From an uncultured Actinomycetes bacterium (lineage in GTDB: Bacteria; Actinomycetota; Actinomycetes; Nanopelagicales; Nanopelagicaceae), in assembly GCA_903921405.1 (NCBI GenBank), contig CAIXPV010000166.1, forward strand, positions 1 through 26,778: a stretch of 26,778 nt of DNA. Direction: 5' to 3'. Shown one piece after another: positions 7,531 through 15,809 of the stretch. Each line of letters opens with the position of its first letter. The first letter of the stretch is position 1. The translations under genes were made by a program, and so were the position numbers. The notes below the pieces were generated by a model. That model was not told where the DNA came from, made no database searches, and saw only the letters and a list, made by a program, of their open reading frames with translations.

Positions 7531-8400
7531 ATGCATACAGTTCTCACCTCACCCGGTCAGACCGTAACAATTGGTCATGATCAACCATTTTGTATTATTG
7601 GTGAGCGTATAAATCCAACGGGCCGTAAGAAATTCCAGCTACAGCTTCGCGAGGGTGACCTGTCTGCAATTGAAAAAGATGTGCATGACCAGATCGCTGG
7701 TGGCGCAAATGTCCTCGATGTGAACATGGGCGTTCCACTTACCGATGAGCCAGCCTTGCTTGCCAAGGCAATAACTTTGATTCAAAGCATCACCGATACA
7801 CCTATCTGTATTGACTCATCGATTATCGAGGCGCTACAAGCTGGCCTTGAAACCTACCAAGGTAAAGCACTCGTCAATAGTGTCACCGGCGAAGATGAGC
7901 GCATGGATTTAGTTTTGCCACTTATTAAAAAACATGGCGCGGCCATCATCGCTCTTCCTAACGATGAAACCGGGATTCCAGCAACTGCTGCAGAGCGAAT
8001 GATCATCACTGAGAAAATTGTTCGCGCCGTTGAAAAACATGGCATCCCTTTAGAGGATTTAGTAATCGACCCACTGGCTATGACAGTTGGCGCAGATCCA
8101 GAAGCCGTGAAAATTACGCTAGAAACCATCTATTTGATCCGTGAAAAATGGGGCCTCAATATGACCCTCGGCGCATCCAATATCTCCTTTGGTCTTCCTT
8201 ACCGTCACGCCCTCAACGCAGCATTTCTGCCTGCGGCAATGTCACATGGGTTAACAAGTGCGGTTATGGATTCACGTACACCGCTCATTGTTGAATCTGT
8301 ACGCGCAGCGGATTTGTTACTTGGCTTAGATCCATGGGGATCAAACTGGATTACACGCTTTAGAGCAATGGAAGCAGCTAAAGCTGCTGAAGGAAACTAA
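7531..8400 (+). CDS. mtgA: Methyl-corrinoid:tetrahydrofolate methyltransferase (MtgA/AcsE type)
   Basis: Pterin-binding TIM-barrel methyltransferase of 289 aa that moves the methyl group between a corrinoid protein and THF. Motifs: GERINPTG at 24-31, DVNMG at 63-67, Asp95 (ICIDSS), NSVTGE at 116-121, and GASNISFGLP in the C-terminal third. These are the pterin-site residues of the MtgA/AcsE/MtrH/MetH pterin domain family. The length fits the stand-alone enzymes rather than MetH or dihydropteroate synthase, and the GASNISFGLP segment argues against FolP. AGGGA precedes the ATG by about 8 nt. Adjacent to the carrier protein gene, MetFV and the activator, it most likely makes 5-methyl-THF from betaine-derived methyl groups. 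Confidence 0.91.
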   Translation: MHTVLTSPGQTVTIGHDQPFCIIGERINPTGRKKFQLQLREGDLSAIEKDVHDQIAGGANVLDVNMGVPLTDEPALLAKAITLIQSITDTPICIDSSIIEALQAGLETYQGKALVNSVTGEDERMDLVLPLIKKHGAAIIALPNDETGIPATAAERMIITEKIVRAVEKHGIPLEDLVIDPLAMTVGADPEAVKITLETIYLIREKWGLNMTLGASNISFGLPYRHALNAAFLPAAMSHGLTSAVMDSRTPLIVESVRAADLLLGLDPWGSNWITRFRAMEAAKAAEGN

Positions 8401-8417
8401 CTATTAGTAAAAAGGAG
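8389..8417 (+). promoter_or_regulatory. Ribosome-binding sites that leave the activator start open
   Basis: Two purine-rich elements lie in front of the activator gene. GAAGGA at 8389-8394 is 8 nt before an in-frame ATT at 8403. AAGGAG at 8412-8417 is 15 nt before the GTG at 8433, too far for normal use. Starting at ATT would add ten residues beginning (M)SKKELDPSL. No ATG or TTG is available in between. Confidence 0.4.
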
Positions 8418-8432
8418 CTCGATCCGTCACTA

Positions 8433-10307
8433 GTGCCACAGCATGATGGTACTGGGCGGGTCAAACTTGCCTTTAGATCCTTAGAAAAAGATAACTCGGT
8501 TGCATCTGAAAAGACTATTACCGTCCCAACTGGTGTCAGTGCATTTGATGCAGCATCATGGAATGGAATTGCAATTGATTCAACGTGCGGCGGATACGGC
8601 ACCTGCAAGAAGTGCAAAATATTAATCACCGATGGCGATGTTGAACCTTCGAAGTTAGATTTTCGAGCATTCACTGAAACTGAGATTAAGCAAGGCTGGC
8701 GTTTGGCATGTCTGGTGCGAACAAGTACTGATATTTCAATCGATGTTCCACCACTTACCACGCGCCCTAAAGCAGCAACCGTAGGTGTTGGTCGACAAGT
8801 TATTTTGCGTCCTGCCGTGCAAAAGCGCTATGTCGATCTGGAAGAGCCATCTTTGCACGATCAACGCACCGACATCGTTCGTTTGTTCGATGCAATCGAT
8901 GACATTGAGGCAACTGCATCACTTGCTGCCATGCGAAATATTCCACAAGTATTACGCGCTGCTAACTTTAAAGTTACAGCAGTCTTCGTAGATCAAGAGT
9001 TTATTGATATTGAAGCGGGCGACACCACTGGATTTCGCTATGGCATCGCCTATGACTTAGGAACAACTACCGTCGTTGCAACTCTTTTAGATCTCAATAC
9101 TGGTGCACCGTTGGCCGTTAAATCTATGCTCAATAAGCAGCAGCCTTTTGGCGCCGATGTGATAACCAGAATCAGTGCAACTATGTTGGATCCCAACGCT
9201 CTGTCTAAATTGAGCTCCTTGGCACAAGAGACTTTGAATCAGTTAACTCAGGAAGTCTGCATTGAAGCCGGAATTAATCCTTTACATGTCTATGAAATCG
9301 CCATTGCTGGCAATGCCACGATGAATCACTTATTACTTGGCATAGATCCAGAGGCTTTAGGCGTTGCACCATTCATTATGGCCGCCGCCGATTTCCCAGA
9401 TGTTAACGCCGCAGAAATTGGCATCGAGATTCACCCGCGAGCTAAAGCCGTTATTTTGCCCTCACTTGGCGCCTACGTTGGTGGAGACATCATCGCTGGC
9501 GCGCTTGCATCTGGCATGGATCGCGACAAGCGTCTGCGCTTATTTATCGATGTTGGCACTAACTGTGAAATCGTTTTAGGCGATGGTGAAAAGATTTTGG
9601 CCACTGCATCACCTGCAGGTCATGCCTTTGAAGCCGCAAGTATCAAATGCGGTGTACGTGCGGCATCTGGTGCAATTGAGACGATAAAAATTACTAATGG
9701 TGAATTAATAATTGGGACTATCGATGATGCACCTGCCGTTGGCATATGCGGCTCTGGATTAGTCGATGCGTGTGCATCCCTTGTTGGCGTTGGTTTGCTG
9801 GACCACTCAGGGCGCTTTGTAACCAATGAAGTCGCACAAAAAGTTGCACCTACATTGGCCGATCGCTTGCTCGAGCGTGAAGGTGAGCGAGTATTTGTTT
9901 TAACATGGAGCAAAGAAGTTGGTGATTTAACCGACTGTGTCTTTTTAACTCAGCGTGATGTTCGCGAACTTCAATTTGCTAAGGCCGCTATTGCCACCGG
10001 ATGGGCACTACTTCTTGAAGAGTTCGGTGTTGCTGAATCTGAAATACAACAAGTTCTTCTTGCCGGTTCATTTGGTTCTTACTTATCCCCTGCATCGGCA
10101 ATAAAGATTGGCCTTGTACCAAAGCTCTCGGTTATGCGCATCATGTCTGCCGGTAACGTCGCCGGTGAAGGCGCAAAAATGGTTTTGCTATCTGCTCAAG
10201 AGCGCCATGGAGCGAATGCACTCCTTGAAGAGATTAACTATGTTGAACTCTCTGATCGCGCCGATTTTAACGACAAGTTTGTAGATCGTTTAGCTTTCCC
10301 AGTATGA
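8433..10307 (+). CDS. Reductive activator of corrinoid-dependent enzymes (2Fe-2S plus ASKHA domain, RACE type)
   Basis: Cytoplasmic ATP-dependent activator, 624 aa from GTG 8433, that reduces accidentally oxidised Co(II) corrinoid back to Co(I). Residues 25-100 are a plant-type ferredoxin domain with Cys52, Cys58 and Cys61 (CGGYGTCKKC) and Cys93 (GWRLACLV). A linker/middle domain precedes the ASKHA ATPase-like part beginning near 200 (YDLGTTTVVATLLDL), with AGNATMNHLLLGI, FIDVGTNCEIVLGD, AVGICGSGLVDA and a C-terminal LAGSFGSYL. This is the RACo/DUF4445 architecture, not the 4Fe-4S RamA type. The start could be ten codons upstream at ATT 8403. It overlaps the next gene as ATGA. Its presence argues that the corrinoid system is in active catabolic use. 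Confidence 0.9.
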   Translation: MPQHDGTGRVKLAFRSLEKDNSVASEKTITVPTGVSAFDAASWNGIAIDSTCGGYGTCKKCKILITDGDVEPSKLDFRAFTETEIKQGWRLACLVRTSTDISIDVPPLTTRPKAATVGVGRQVILRPAVQKRYVDLEEPSLHDQRTDIVRLFDAIDDIEATASLAAMRNIPQVLRAANFKVTAVFVDQEFIDIEAGDTTGFRYGIAYDLGTTTVVATLLDLNTGAPLAVKSMLNKQQPFGADVITRISATMLDPNALSKLSSLAQETLNQLTQEVCIEAGINPLHVYEIAIAGNATMNHLLLGIDPEALGVAPFIMAAADFPDVNAAEIGIEIHPRAKAVILPSLGAYVGGDIIAGALASGMDRDKRLRLFIDVGTNCEIVLGDGEKILATASPAGHAFEAASIKCGVRAASGAIETIKITNGELIIGTIDDAPAVGICGSGLVDACASLVGVGLLDHSGRFVTNEVAQKVAPTLADRLLEREGERVFVLTWSKEVGDLTDCVFLTQRDVRELQFAKAAIATGWALLLEEFGVAESEIQQVLLAGSFGSYLSPASAIKIGLVPKLSVMRIMSAGNVAGEGAKMVLLSAQERHGANALLEEINYVELSDRADFNDKFVDRLAFPV

Positions 10308-10888
10308 GTATCGGCATCGTAGCGTGCGGTGCATTGGCTACACATATCAGCGAAATTGTTAGTGACAATGGGCTGGATGTAGTTATTTATCCATTGCCGC
10401 CCTTGCTTCATAACCGCCCAGAGAAGATCGCCGGTGAAGTTGACGCTCTCTTGCATGAGATAAAAGAGAAGCATTCCAGCTGCGCTGTTGCATACGCCGA
10501 TTGTGGAACGTATGGGGCGCTAGATACGGTTATCGCAGCACATGGTGTGAAACGTTTGGGCGGTAACCATTGTTATGACATCTTTGCAGGTGCCAAAAGA
10601 ATTGAAGAACTCATGGCCTCTGATGCTGGTACCTACTTTCTCACCGATTTTCTCGTTAAATCTTTCCATCGAAGTGTCATCGTTGAACTGGGCCTTCATA
10701 AGCGACCTGAATTACGTGATGACTATTTTAAGAACTATTCGCGTGTCATTTGGTTGGCACAACAGCCAACGGATGAACTGAAGTCATTGGCGCTGGCTGC
10801 AGCACAGGAAATAGATTTGCCCCTTGAAGTTGAATATGTGGGGTATGGACAATTAAGTGAGCAAGTGAAAGCGCTACTGAGTAACTAG
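10304..10888 (+). CDS. DUF1638-family protein of unknown function, corrinoid-cluster associated
   Basis: 194 aa, soluble, without a signal peptide or membrane segment. The N-terminal IVACGALATHISEI stretch, PPLLHNRPEKI near 32-42, YADCGTYGALD at 64-74 and RLGGNHCYDIFAG at 84-96 are characteristic of DUF1638, which I know mainly from neighbourhoods of corrinoid methyltransferases. Cys8, Cys67, Cys90 and His36 fall in the conserved blocks and could form a metal or iron-sulfur site (inference). It overlaps the activator stop as ATGA and is the last gene of the operon, so a role in corrinoid loading, reduction or methyl transfer is plausible. No function is established that I can name. The 3' end overlaps the convergent formate dehydrogenase gene by 15 bp. 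Confidence 0.82.
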   Translation: MSIGIVACGALATHISEIVSDNGLDVVIYPLPPLLHNRPEKIAGEVDALLHEIKEKHSSCAVAYADCGTYGALDTVIAAHGVKRLGGNHCYDIFAGAKRIEELMASDAGTYFLTDFLVKSFHRSVIVELGLHKRPELRDDYFKNYSRVIWLAQQPTDELKSLALAAAQEIDLPLEVEYVGYGQLSEQVKALLSN

Positions 10889-13867
10889 AAGCACTTCCAT
10901 AGCTTTAATCACTATTGGTGATAGCTTCGATTTATCAACATCATTGTGCAGTCGCTCAATCATAGTTTTAGTCCAGAATTGAACGATGTGATGAGCAACT
11001 TTAATTTCTGGCGCATCACTTACCGGAATATTGGCCGCAATCTGGTTAGCCATCCGTATTATTGAATGTAATTGAACGTCTCCCTCAATATGGGTTTCAA
11101 CCATTGCGCCCGGTCCTTTAGCACTCGGAGCAATCTCCACAGCCGTTACTTTGTACTCAGGACAGTTAGTCGCCCAATCTGAGAAATCAGTGGTGATTAC
11201 ATTTGCGCCACTTTCTGGGAAGTGGAAAGTTGTGTACACGACACCAGCTGGTACTTCATCGGTAATTCGTGCACGCATAATTGTTTCGCCAACGCGGCTT
11301 GAGAGTTTGACCCACGAACCATCGGCGATTCCACGCATCTGGGCATCTGACTCATGTAGATCTAAAATATCTTCAGCGTGCCAAATGTTATTGGCGGTGC
11401 GTCGAGTTTGGGCACCTACGTTGTACTGGCTCAAAACGCGGCCAGTAGTCAGAAGTAGTGGAAATTTGCGGTTCGCCTTTTCATCGGTGGCTACATAAGG
11501 CGTGCGCATAAATTGACCCAAACCACGCATAAACGTCTCAACGTGCATCATTGGTGTTCCATCTGGGTTGGCATCATTACATGGCCATTGCACACTGCCT
11601 ACTTCATCCAATTTCTTGAATGAAACACCAGAAAAAGTAGGAGTCGTGGCAGCGATCTCGTCCATGATTGCCGCACCATTTTCATAGGACATTGGATATC
11701 CCATGGCAGTTGCCAAATCACACGTAACTTCGTATTCGCTCTTGCCAGTGGGAGATTTCATTACTGGGCGAACACGGTTAATACGGCGCTCGGCATTAGT
11801 AAAGGTTCCATCTTTTTCTAAGAACGATGTTCCAGGCAAGAAGACATGTGCAAACTTTGAAGTCTCGTTGAGGAATAAATCTTGAACAATTACCATATCC
11901 ATTGCTCGTAAGGCGGCATGGACATGAGAAGTATTGGGATCTGATTGTGCAATATCTTCACCTTGAACATAAATTCCGCGATATTCGCCAGCTAATGCAG
12001 CATCAAACATATTAGGAATTCGCATTCCGGGTTCAGCATCTAAAGTGACACCCCACTTATCGTTAAAGATTTTGCGTGTGTCAGGATTTGAAATATGTCG
12101 ATAACCCGGTAATTCATGGGGGAATGAACCCATATCGCACGAGCCTTGAACGTTATTTTGACCGCGAAGTGGATTTACTCCCACCCCTTTGCGTCCTATG
12201 TTTCCGGTAACCATTGCCAGGTTAGCGATTCCCATCACCATGGTTGAACCTTGGCTATGTTCTGTAACGCCAAGCCCATAATAAATTGACGCGTTTGGAA
12301 CCGATGCAAACAAACGAGCGGCTTTACGAATCTCATCTGCTGGCACACGTGAAGATGCTTCTAGCGCTTCAGGTGAGTTCTCAGGTAATGAAATAAATGC
12401 TTCCCAATCCTTAAATGATTTCTCTTCACACCGTGCATCAACAAAATCACGCTTGACTAAGCCTTCAGTAACTATGACATGTGCCAAAGCATTTATTACG
12501 GCAACGTTTGTACCTGGCATTAACTGCAAGTGATGGGTAGCACTTACTCCGGGTGTTCTGACCAGTGGAATCACGCGCGGATCGACAACAATGAGCTGTG
12601 CGCCCTTGCGAATCGCCTGCTTCATACGAGAGGCAAAAACTGGGTGTGCCGAGGTTGGATTGGCTCCGATCAACATAATCACATCACTATGTTCGACTGA
12701 TTCAAAGTCTTGGGTTCCAGCTGATGTTCCGAAAGCCTGACCTAAGCCATACCCAGTAGGTGAATGGCACACGCGTGCGCAGGTATCTACGTTGTTATTA
12801 GCAAAGGCTGCCCGTACCATCTTTTGAACAACATAGACTTCTTCATTTGTGCAGCGCGAAGATGTAATTCCGCCAATCGCATTACGCCCAGACTCTGACT
12901 GGATTTTCTTAAGCCCATCAGCAGCAAAAGAAATCGCTTCTTCCCACGTTACTTCTCTCCATGCTTCGGTAATATCGTTGCGAATCATTGGTTTTGTTAT
13001 GCGATCACTATGTGTCGCATAGCCATAAGCAAAACGGCCCTTTACGCATGAATGGCCTTCATTCGCGCCGCCCTCTTTAAATGGCACCATTCGGACTAAT
13101 TGGTCTCCGCGCATTTCAGCCTTAAAGGAGCAACCAACACCGCAGTAAGCACACGTTGTGATAACGGAGGAGGTAGGTGCACCAATAGTCAATAGAGTTT
13201 TTTCAGTCAAAGCTCCTGTTGGGCATGCCTGCACACAAGCACCACAGGACACACATTCACTCTCAATAAATGATGTGCCCGATGATGAAACTCGTGCTTC
13301 GAATCCACGATTCTCAATAGTTAAAGCAAAGGTTCCTTGAACTTCATCGCATGCACGAACGCATCTATTGCAAACAATGCACTCGGTAGAATCAAAGGTG
13401 AAGTAAGGGTTGGATTCATCTTTTTTCAAATCTAAATGAGATTCACCTTTTGCATATCGACTTGTTGTGATTCCGATCTTCTTGGCAACCCCGTGTACTT
13501 CACACTCATCCCCCGTGGCGCACTCTGCAGGGTGATCAGATAAATACAACTCCATAACACCTTTGCGAATACGGTCCAGTTTCTCTGACTGTGTTGACAC
13601 CTTCATGCCCTCGGCAACTGGCGTGGTGCATGAGGATGGGGTTCCATTGCGCCCATCAACTTGAATAACACATAGTCGACATGATCCAAAAGCCTTAAGC
13701 CGATCAGTTGAACAAAGCTTTGGAATATCTATCCCTGCAACAAGTGCTGCGCGCATAATCGATGTATCTGCAGCCACCGTTATTGCCTTGCCATCGATCT
13801 CAAGGCTAACCACCTGGCTCTTTTCGCTAGCCGGTGTACCGAAATCAGGTTCAAATATCATCGTCAT
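10874..13867 (-). CDS. fdhA: NAD-dependent formate dehydrogenase, molybdopterin catalytic subunit
   Basis: Large cytoplasmic subunit of 997 aa oxidising formate to CO2. Order: N-terminal 2Fe-2S domain with Cys52, Cys63, Cys66 and Cys80; a His-Cys segment at 112-122 (HPAECATGDEC); two 4Fe-4S motifs at 163-173 (CIVCNRCVRAC) and 205-215 (CVSCGACVQAC); then the Mo-bisMGD domain. The latter opens with a 4Fe-4S site (Cys239, Cys242, Cys246, Cys274), then Lys276 and the active-site Cys367-His368 (VCHSPTG), so it is a cysteine, not selenocysteine, enzyme. The molybdopterin-dinucleotide-binding C-domain ends the protein. It resembles FdsA/FdhF of soluble FdsABG-type enzymes. The start overlaps the NuoF-like subunit stop as ATGA. 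An unusual point is the apparent loss of one cysteine in the His-Cys segment. Confidence 0.93.
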   Translation of the reverse strand: MTMIFEPDFGTPASEKSQVVSLEIDGKAITVAADTSIMRAALVAGIDIPKLCSTDRLKAFGSCRLCVIQVDGRNGTPSSCTTPVAEGMKVSTQSEKLDRIRKGVMELYLSDHPAECATGDECEVHGVAKKIGITTSRYAKGESHLDLKKDESNPYFTFDSTECIVCNRCVRACDEVQGTFALTIENRGFEARVSSSGTSFIESECVSCGACVQACPTGALTEKTLLTIGAPTSSVITTCAYCGVGCSFKAEMRGDQLVRMVPFKEGGANEGHSCVKGRFAYGYATHSDRITKPMIRNDITEAWREVTWEEAISFAADGLKKIQSESGRNAIGGITSSRCTNEEVYVVQKMVRAAFANNNVDTCARVCHSPTGYGLGQAFGTSAGTQDFESVEHSDVIMLIGANPTSAHPVFASRMKQAIRKGAQLIVVDPRVIPLVRTPGVSATHHLQLMPGTNVAVINALAHVIVTEGLVKRDFVDARCEEKSFKDWEAFISLPENSPEALEASSRVPADEIRKAARLFASVPNASIYYGLGVTEHSQGSTMVMGIANLAMVTGNIGRKGVGVNPLRGQNNVQGSCDMGSFPHELPGYRHISNPDTRKIFNDKWGVTLDAEPGMRIPNMFDAALAGEYRGIYVQGEDIAQSDPNTSHVHAALRAMDMVIVQDLFLNETSKFAHVFLPGTSFLEKDGTFTNAERRINRVRPVMKSPTGKSEYEVTCDLATAMGYPMSYENGAAIMDEIAATTPTFSGVSFKKLDEVGSVQWPCNDANPDGTPMMHVETFMRGLGQFMRTPYVATDEKANRKFPLLLTTGRVLSQYNVGAQTRRTANNIWHAEDILDLHESDAQMRGIADGSWVKLSSRVGETIMRARITDEVPAGVVYTTFHFPESGANVITTDFSDWATNCPEYKVTAVEIAPSAKGPGAMVETHIEGDVQLHSIIRMANQIAANIPVSDAPEIKVAHHIVQFWTKTMIERLHNDVDKSKLSPIVIKAMEVLLVTQ

Positions 13868-15387
13868 TTGGCAGCTCCTAAGAAATCCGACGGGAAATTA
13901 ACCATCGCGCTTTTAACTGGCATTGGGGTTAATCCACCCATGGCACATAACGAGCCATCGGTCATCACTTCGCAAAGATCCAACAACAGCTTCTTATTCT
14001 CATCAACTCGTACACCTTTAATAATCAAATCGATAGTCTCGGCACCACGCGTTGATCCAATGCGACATGGTGTGCACTTGCCGCAGGATTCGATAGCGCA
14101 AAACTCCATGGCAAACTTTGCCTGGACAGCTAAGTCAACTGAATCATCAAAGACAACAACTCCGCCATGACCTAGCATTCCACCGGCAGCAATAAGAGAC
14201 TCATAGTCCATTGAAGTCTCTAACTGTTGGGTAGAAAAATAAGCCCCTAACGGTCCCCCGATTTGTACTGCTCTAAATGGTTTTCCACTTAATGTGCCTG
14301 CACCATATGTGTCAAGTAACTCTTTGAGAGTTACTCCAAAAGCCTTTTCGACTATTCCGCCGCGTGCGATATTGCCACCTAATTGAAAGACCTGGGTACC
14401 GAGAGACCTGCCAACACCGCGAGCTTTATAGGCAGCTGCGCCTTGTGCTATCACCATTGGCACCGTAGATAAAGTAAGAACATTGTTGATAACGGTTGGT
14501 TGTCCAAAGAGGCCTTCGATGGCCGGCAACGGTGGCTTGGCTCGGACAACTCCTCGTTTGCCTTCAATGCTCTCGAGCATCGCCGTTTCTTCACCGCAGA
14601 CGTAGGAGCCTGCTCCAACACGTATCTGAATATCAAATGAATGCGTGCTATCTAAAACACGGTCTCCAAGCCAACCAAACTCTCTGGCAATCTCAATTGC
14701 ATTCTGCAAAATAGAGATTGCGTGTGGGTATTCAGAACGTAAATAAACAATTCCTTGAGTCGCACCAACTGCTATCGCGGCAATCGTCATACCCTCAATA
14801 AGTGTGAATGGATCGCCTTCGATCAGCATGCGATCAGCAAATGTTCCACTGTCACCCTCATCGGCGTTGCAGCAAATATATTTCTGGGCTGAGTTCGTTT
14901 GGGCCACAGTTTTCCACTTGATACCGGCTGGAAAGCCAGCTCCGCCACGCCCGCGAAGGCCTGACTGCGTTACTTCATTGATGATGGCCTCACTAGTTAA
15001 TCCCAGTGCGCTTTTCAAACCTACTAAACCTCCATGCTGGCGATACTCATCAAGTGAAAGAGGGTCGATGATTCCAACGCGGGCAAAAGTCACACGTTCT
15101 TGCGAAGCTAGCCACTCGATGTCATCGGTCTTACCTAGAGCCAGTGGATGAGCACCGCCCTTAAGAAAATCCGCGTCAAAGAGTGATTGCACATCATCTG
15201 GCATCACTGGACCGTAGGCAATGCGCCCGCTATCAGTATCAACTTCAACAAGAGTTTCTAACCACAGTGCACCGCGTGATCCATTACGGACAATGGTGAC
15301 TGTTGGATCTAACTTTGAAATTCTTGCTGCAACTTCATCTGCGCCAATAGAGATAGCGGCACTGTCCCCCGGTACAAAGACTCTCAT
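13864..15387 (-). CDS. fdsB: Formate dehydrogenase NADH-binding subunit, NuoF-like (FdsB type)
   Basis: Diaphorase subunit of 507 aa passing electrons from formate to NAD+. An N-terminal extension of about 100 residues precedes the NuoF core, as in FdsB/HoxF-like proteins. FMN-binding GLRGRGGAGFPAGIKW is at 143-158, the nucleotide-site block CNADEGDSGTFADR at 173-186 and GAGSYVCGEETAM at 258-270. The 4Fe-4S ligands are Cys435, Cys438 and Cys441 (ESCGKCTPCRIGSTRG) with Cys481. The gene overlaps both its neighbours by the ATGA arrangement. It belongs to the formate dehydrogenase rather than complex I, because no other nuo genes are present and the catalytic Mo subunit follows. Confidence 0.93.
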   Translation of the reverse strand: MRVFVPGDSAAISIGADEVAARISKLDPTVTIVRNGSRGALWLETLVEVDTDSGRIAYGPVMPDDVQSLFDADFLKGGAHPLALGKTDDIEWLASQERVTFARVGIIDPLSLDEYRQHGGLVGLKSALGLTSEAIINEVTQSGLRGRGGAGFPAGIKWKTVAQTNSAQKYICCNADEGDSGTFADRMLIEGDPFTLIEGMTIAAIAVGATQGIVYLRSEYPHAISILQNAIEIAREFGWLGDRVLDSTHSFDIQIRVGAGSYVCGEETAMLESIEGKRGVVRAKPPLPAIEGLFGQPTVINNVLTLSTVPMVIAQGAAAYKARGVGRSLGTQVFQLGGNIARGGIVEKAFGVTLKELLDTYGAGTLSGKPFRAVQIGGPLGAYFSTQQLETSMDYESLIAAGGMLGHGGVVVFDDSVDLAVQAKFAMEFCAIESCGKCTPCRIGSTRGAETIDLIIKGVRVDENKKLLLDLCEVMTDGSLCAMGGLTPMPVKSAMVNFPSDFLGAAK

Positions 15388-15809
15388 GATCGTGCCTTCT
15401 CAATTTTGGCCAGCGTTGCTCGCCCAATCAAAGTGCCATCGACCATAACTGCAGGTCCTAGTGCACAGTTACCAAAGCAATAACTATCAGTTACCTCAGC
15501 ACCAAACTGTGCTTTAGCTTCTTTTTCCAAAGCTCTGGCACCAACTGCTTGGCAGGCTTCTGCGACACAGATTGAAATCTGATGCTCACCTGGTGGGGTT
15601 GTACGAAGATCATGATAAAAAGTGAGAACACCATGTACGTCGGCGCGTGATTTATTAAAGTAGTTCGCAATTAAAGGAACACATGCTGGATCCACATAGC
15701 CAAACTCTTTTTGCATCAACTGCAGCGCCATTAATACTGGCCCCTTTTCATCGCGCAGGGTCGCAAGAAGCAGTCGTGCTGCATCCTGTGACCATGGCGA
15801 ATACTTCAT
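15384..15809 (-). CDS. fdsG: Formate dehydrogenase gamma subunit, NuoE-like 2Fe-2S protein (FdsG type)
   Basis: Thioredoxin-like 2Fe-2S subunit of 141 aa that joins the NuoF-like subunit. It has the NuoE hallmarks: the N-terminal helical part with LMALQLMQKEFGYV, the CVAEACQAVGA pair of cysteines, and the second pair in SYCFGNCALGPAVMVD. Length matches FdsG, shorter than respiratory NuoE. It starts with a TAATG overlap with the formate-THF ligase stop and ends in an ATGA overlap with the NuoF-like gene, so translation is probably coupled from ligase through the three subunits. Confidence 0.92.
   Translation of the reverse strand: MKYSPWSQDAARLLLATLRDEKGPVLMALQLMQKEFGYVDPACVPLIANYFNKSRADVHGVLTFYHDLRTTPPGEHQISICVAEACQAVGARALEKEAKAQFGAEVTDSYCFGNCALGPAVMVDGTLIGRATLAKIEKARS

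Noticed and set aside
8378..8761. 127-codon minus-strand frame across the start of the corrinoid activator
   Set aside because: It overlaps the ferredoxin domain coding region and the end of the THF methyltransferase gene, has no supporting ribosome site that I can see, and resembles no family.
10901..10926. Inverted repeat ATCAC-TATTG-GTGAT flanked by AGCT, just after the DUF1638 stop, considered as a terminator
   Set aside because: The stem is short and AT-leaning, no T-tract follows, and it lies within the fdhA coding region, so chance is sufficient.
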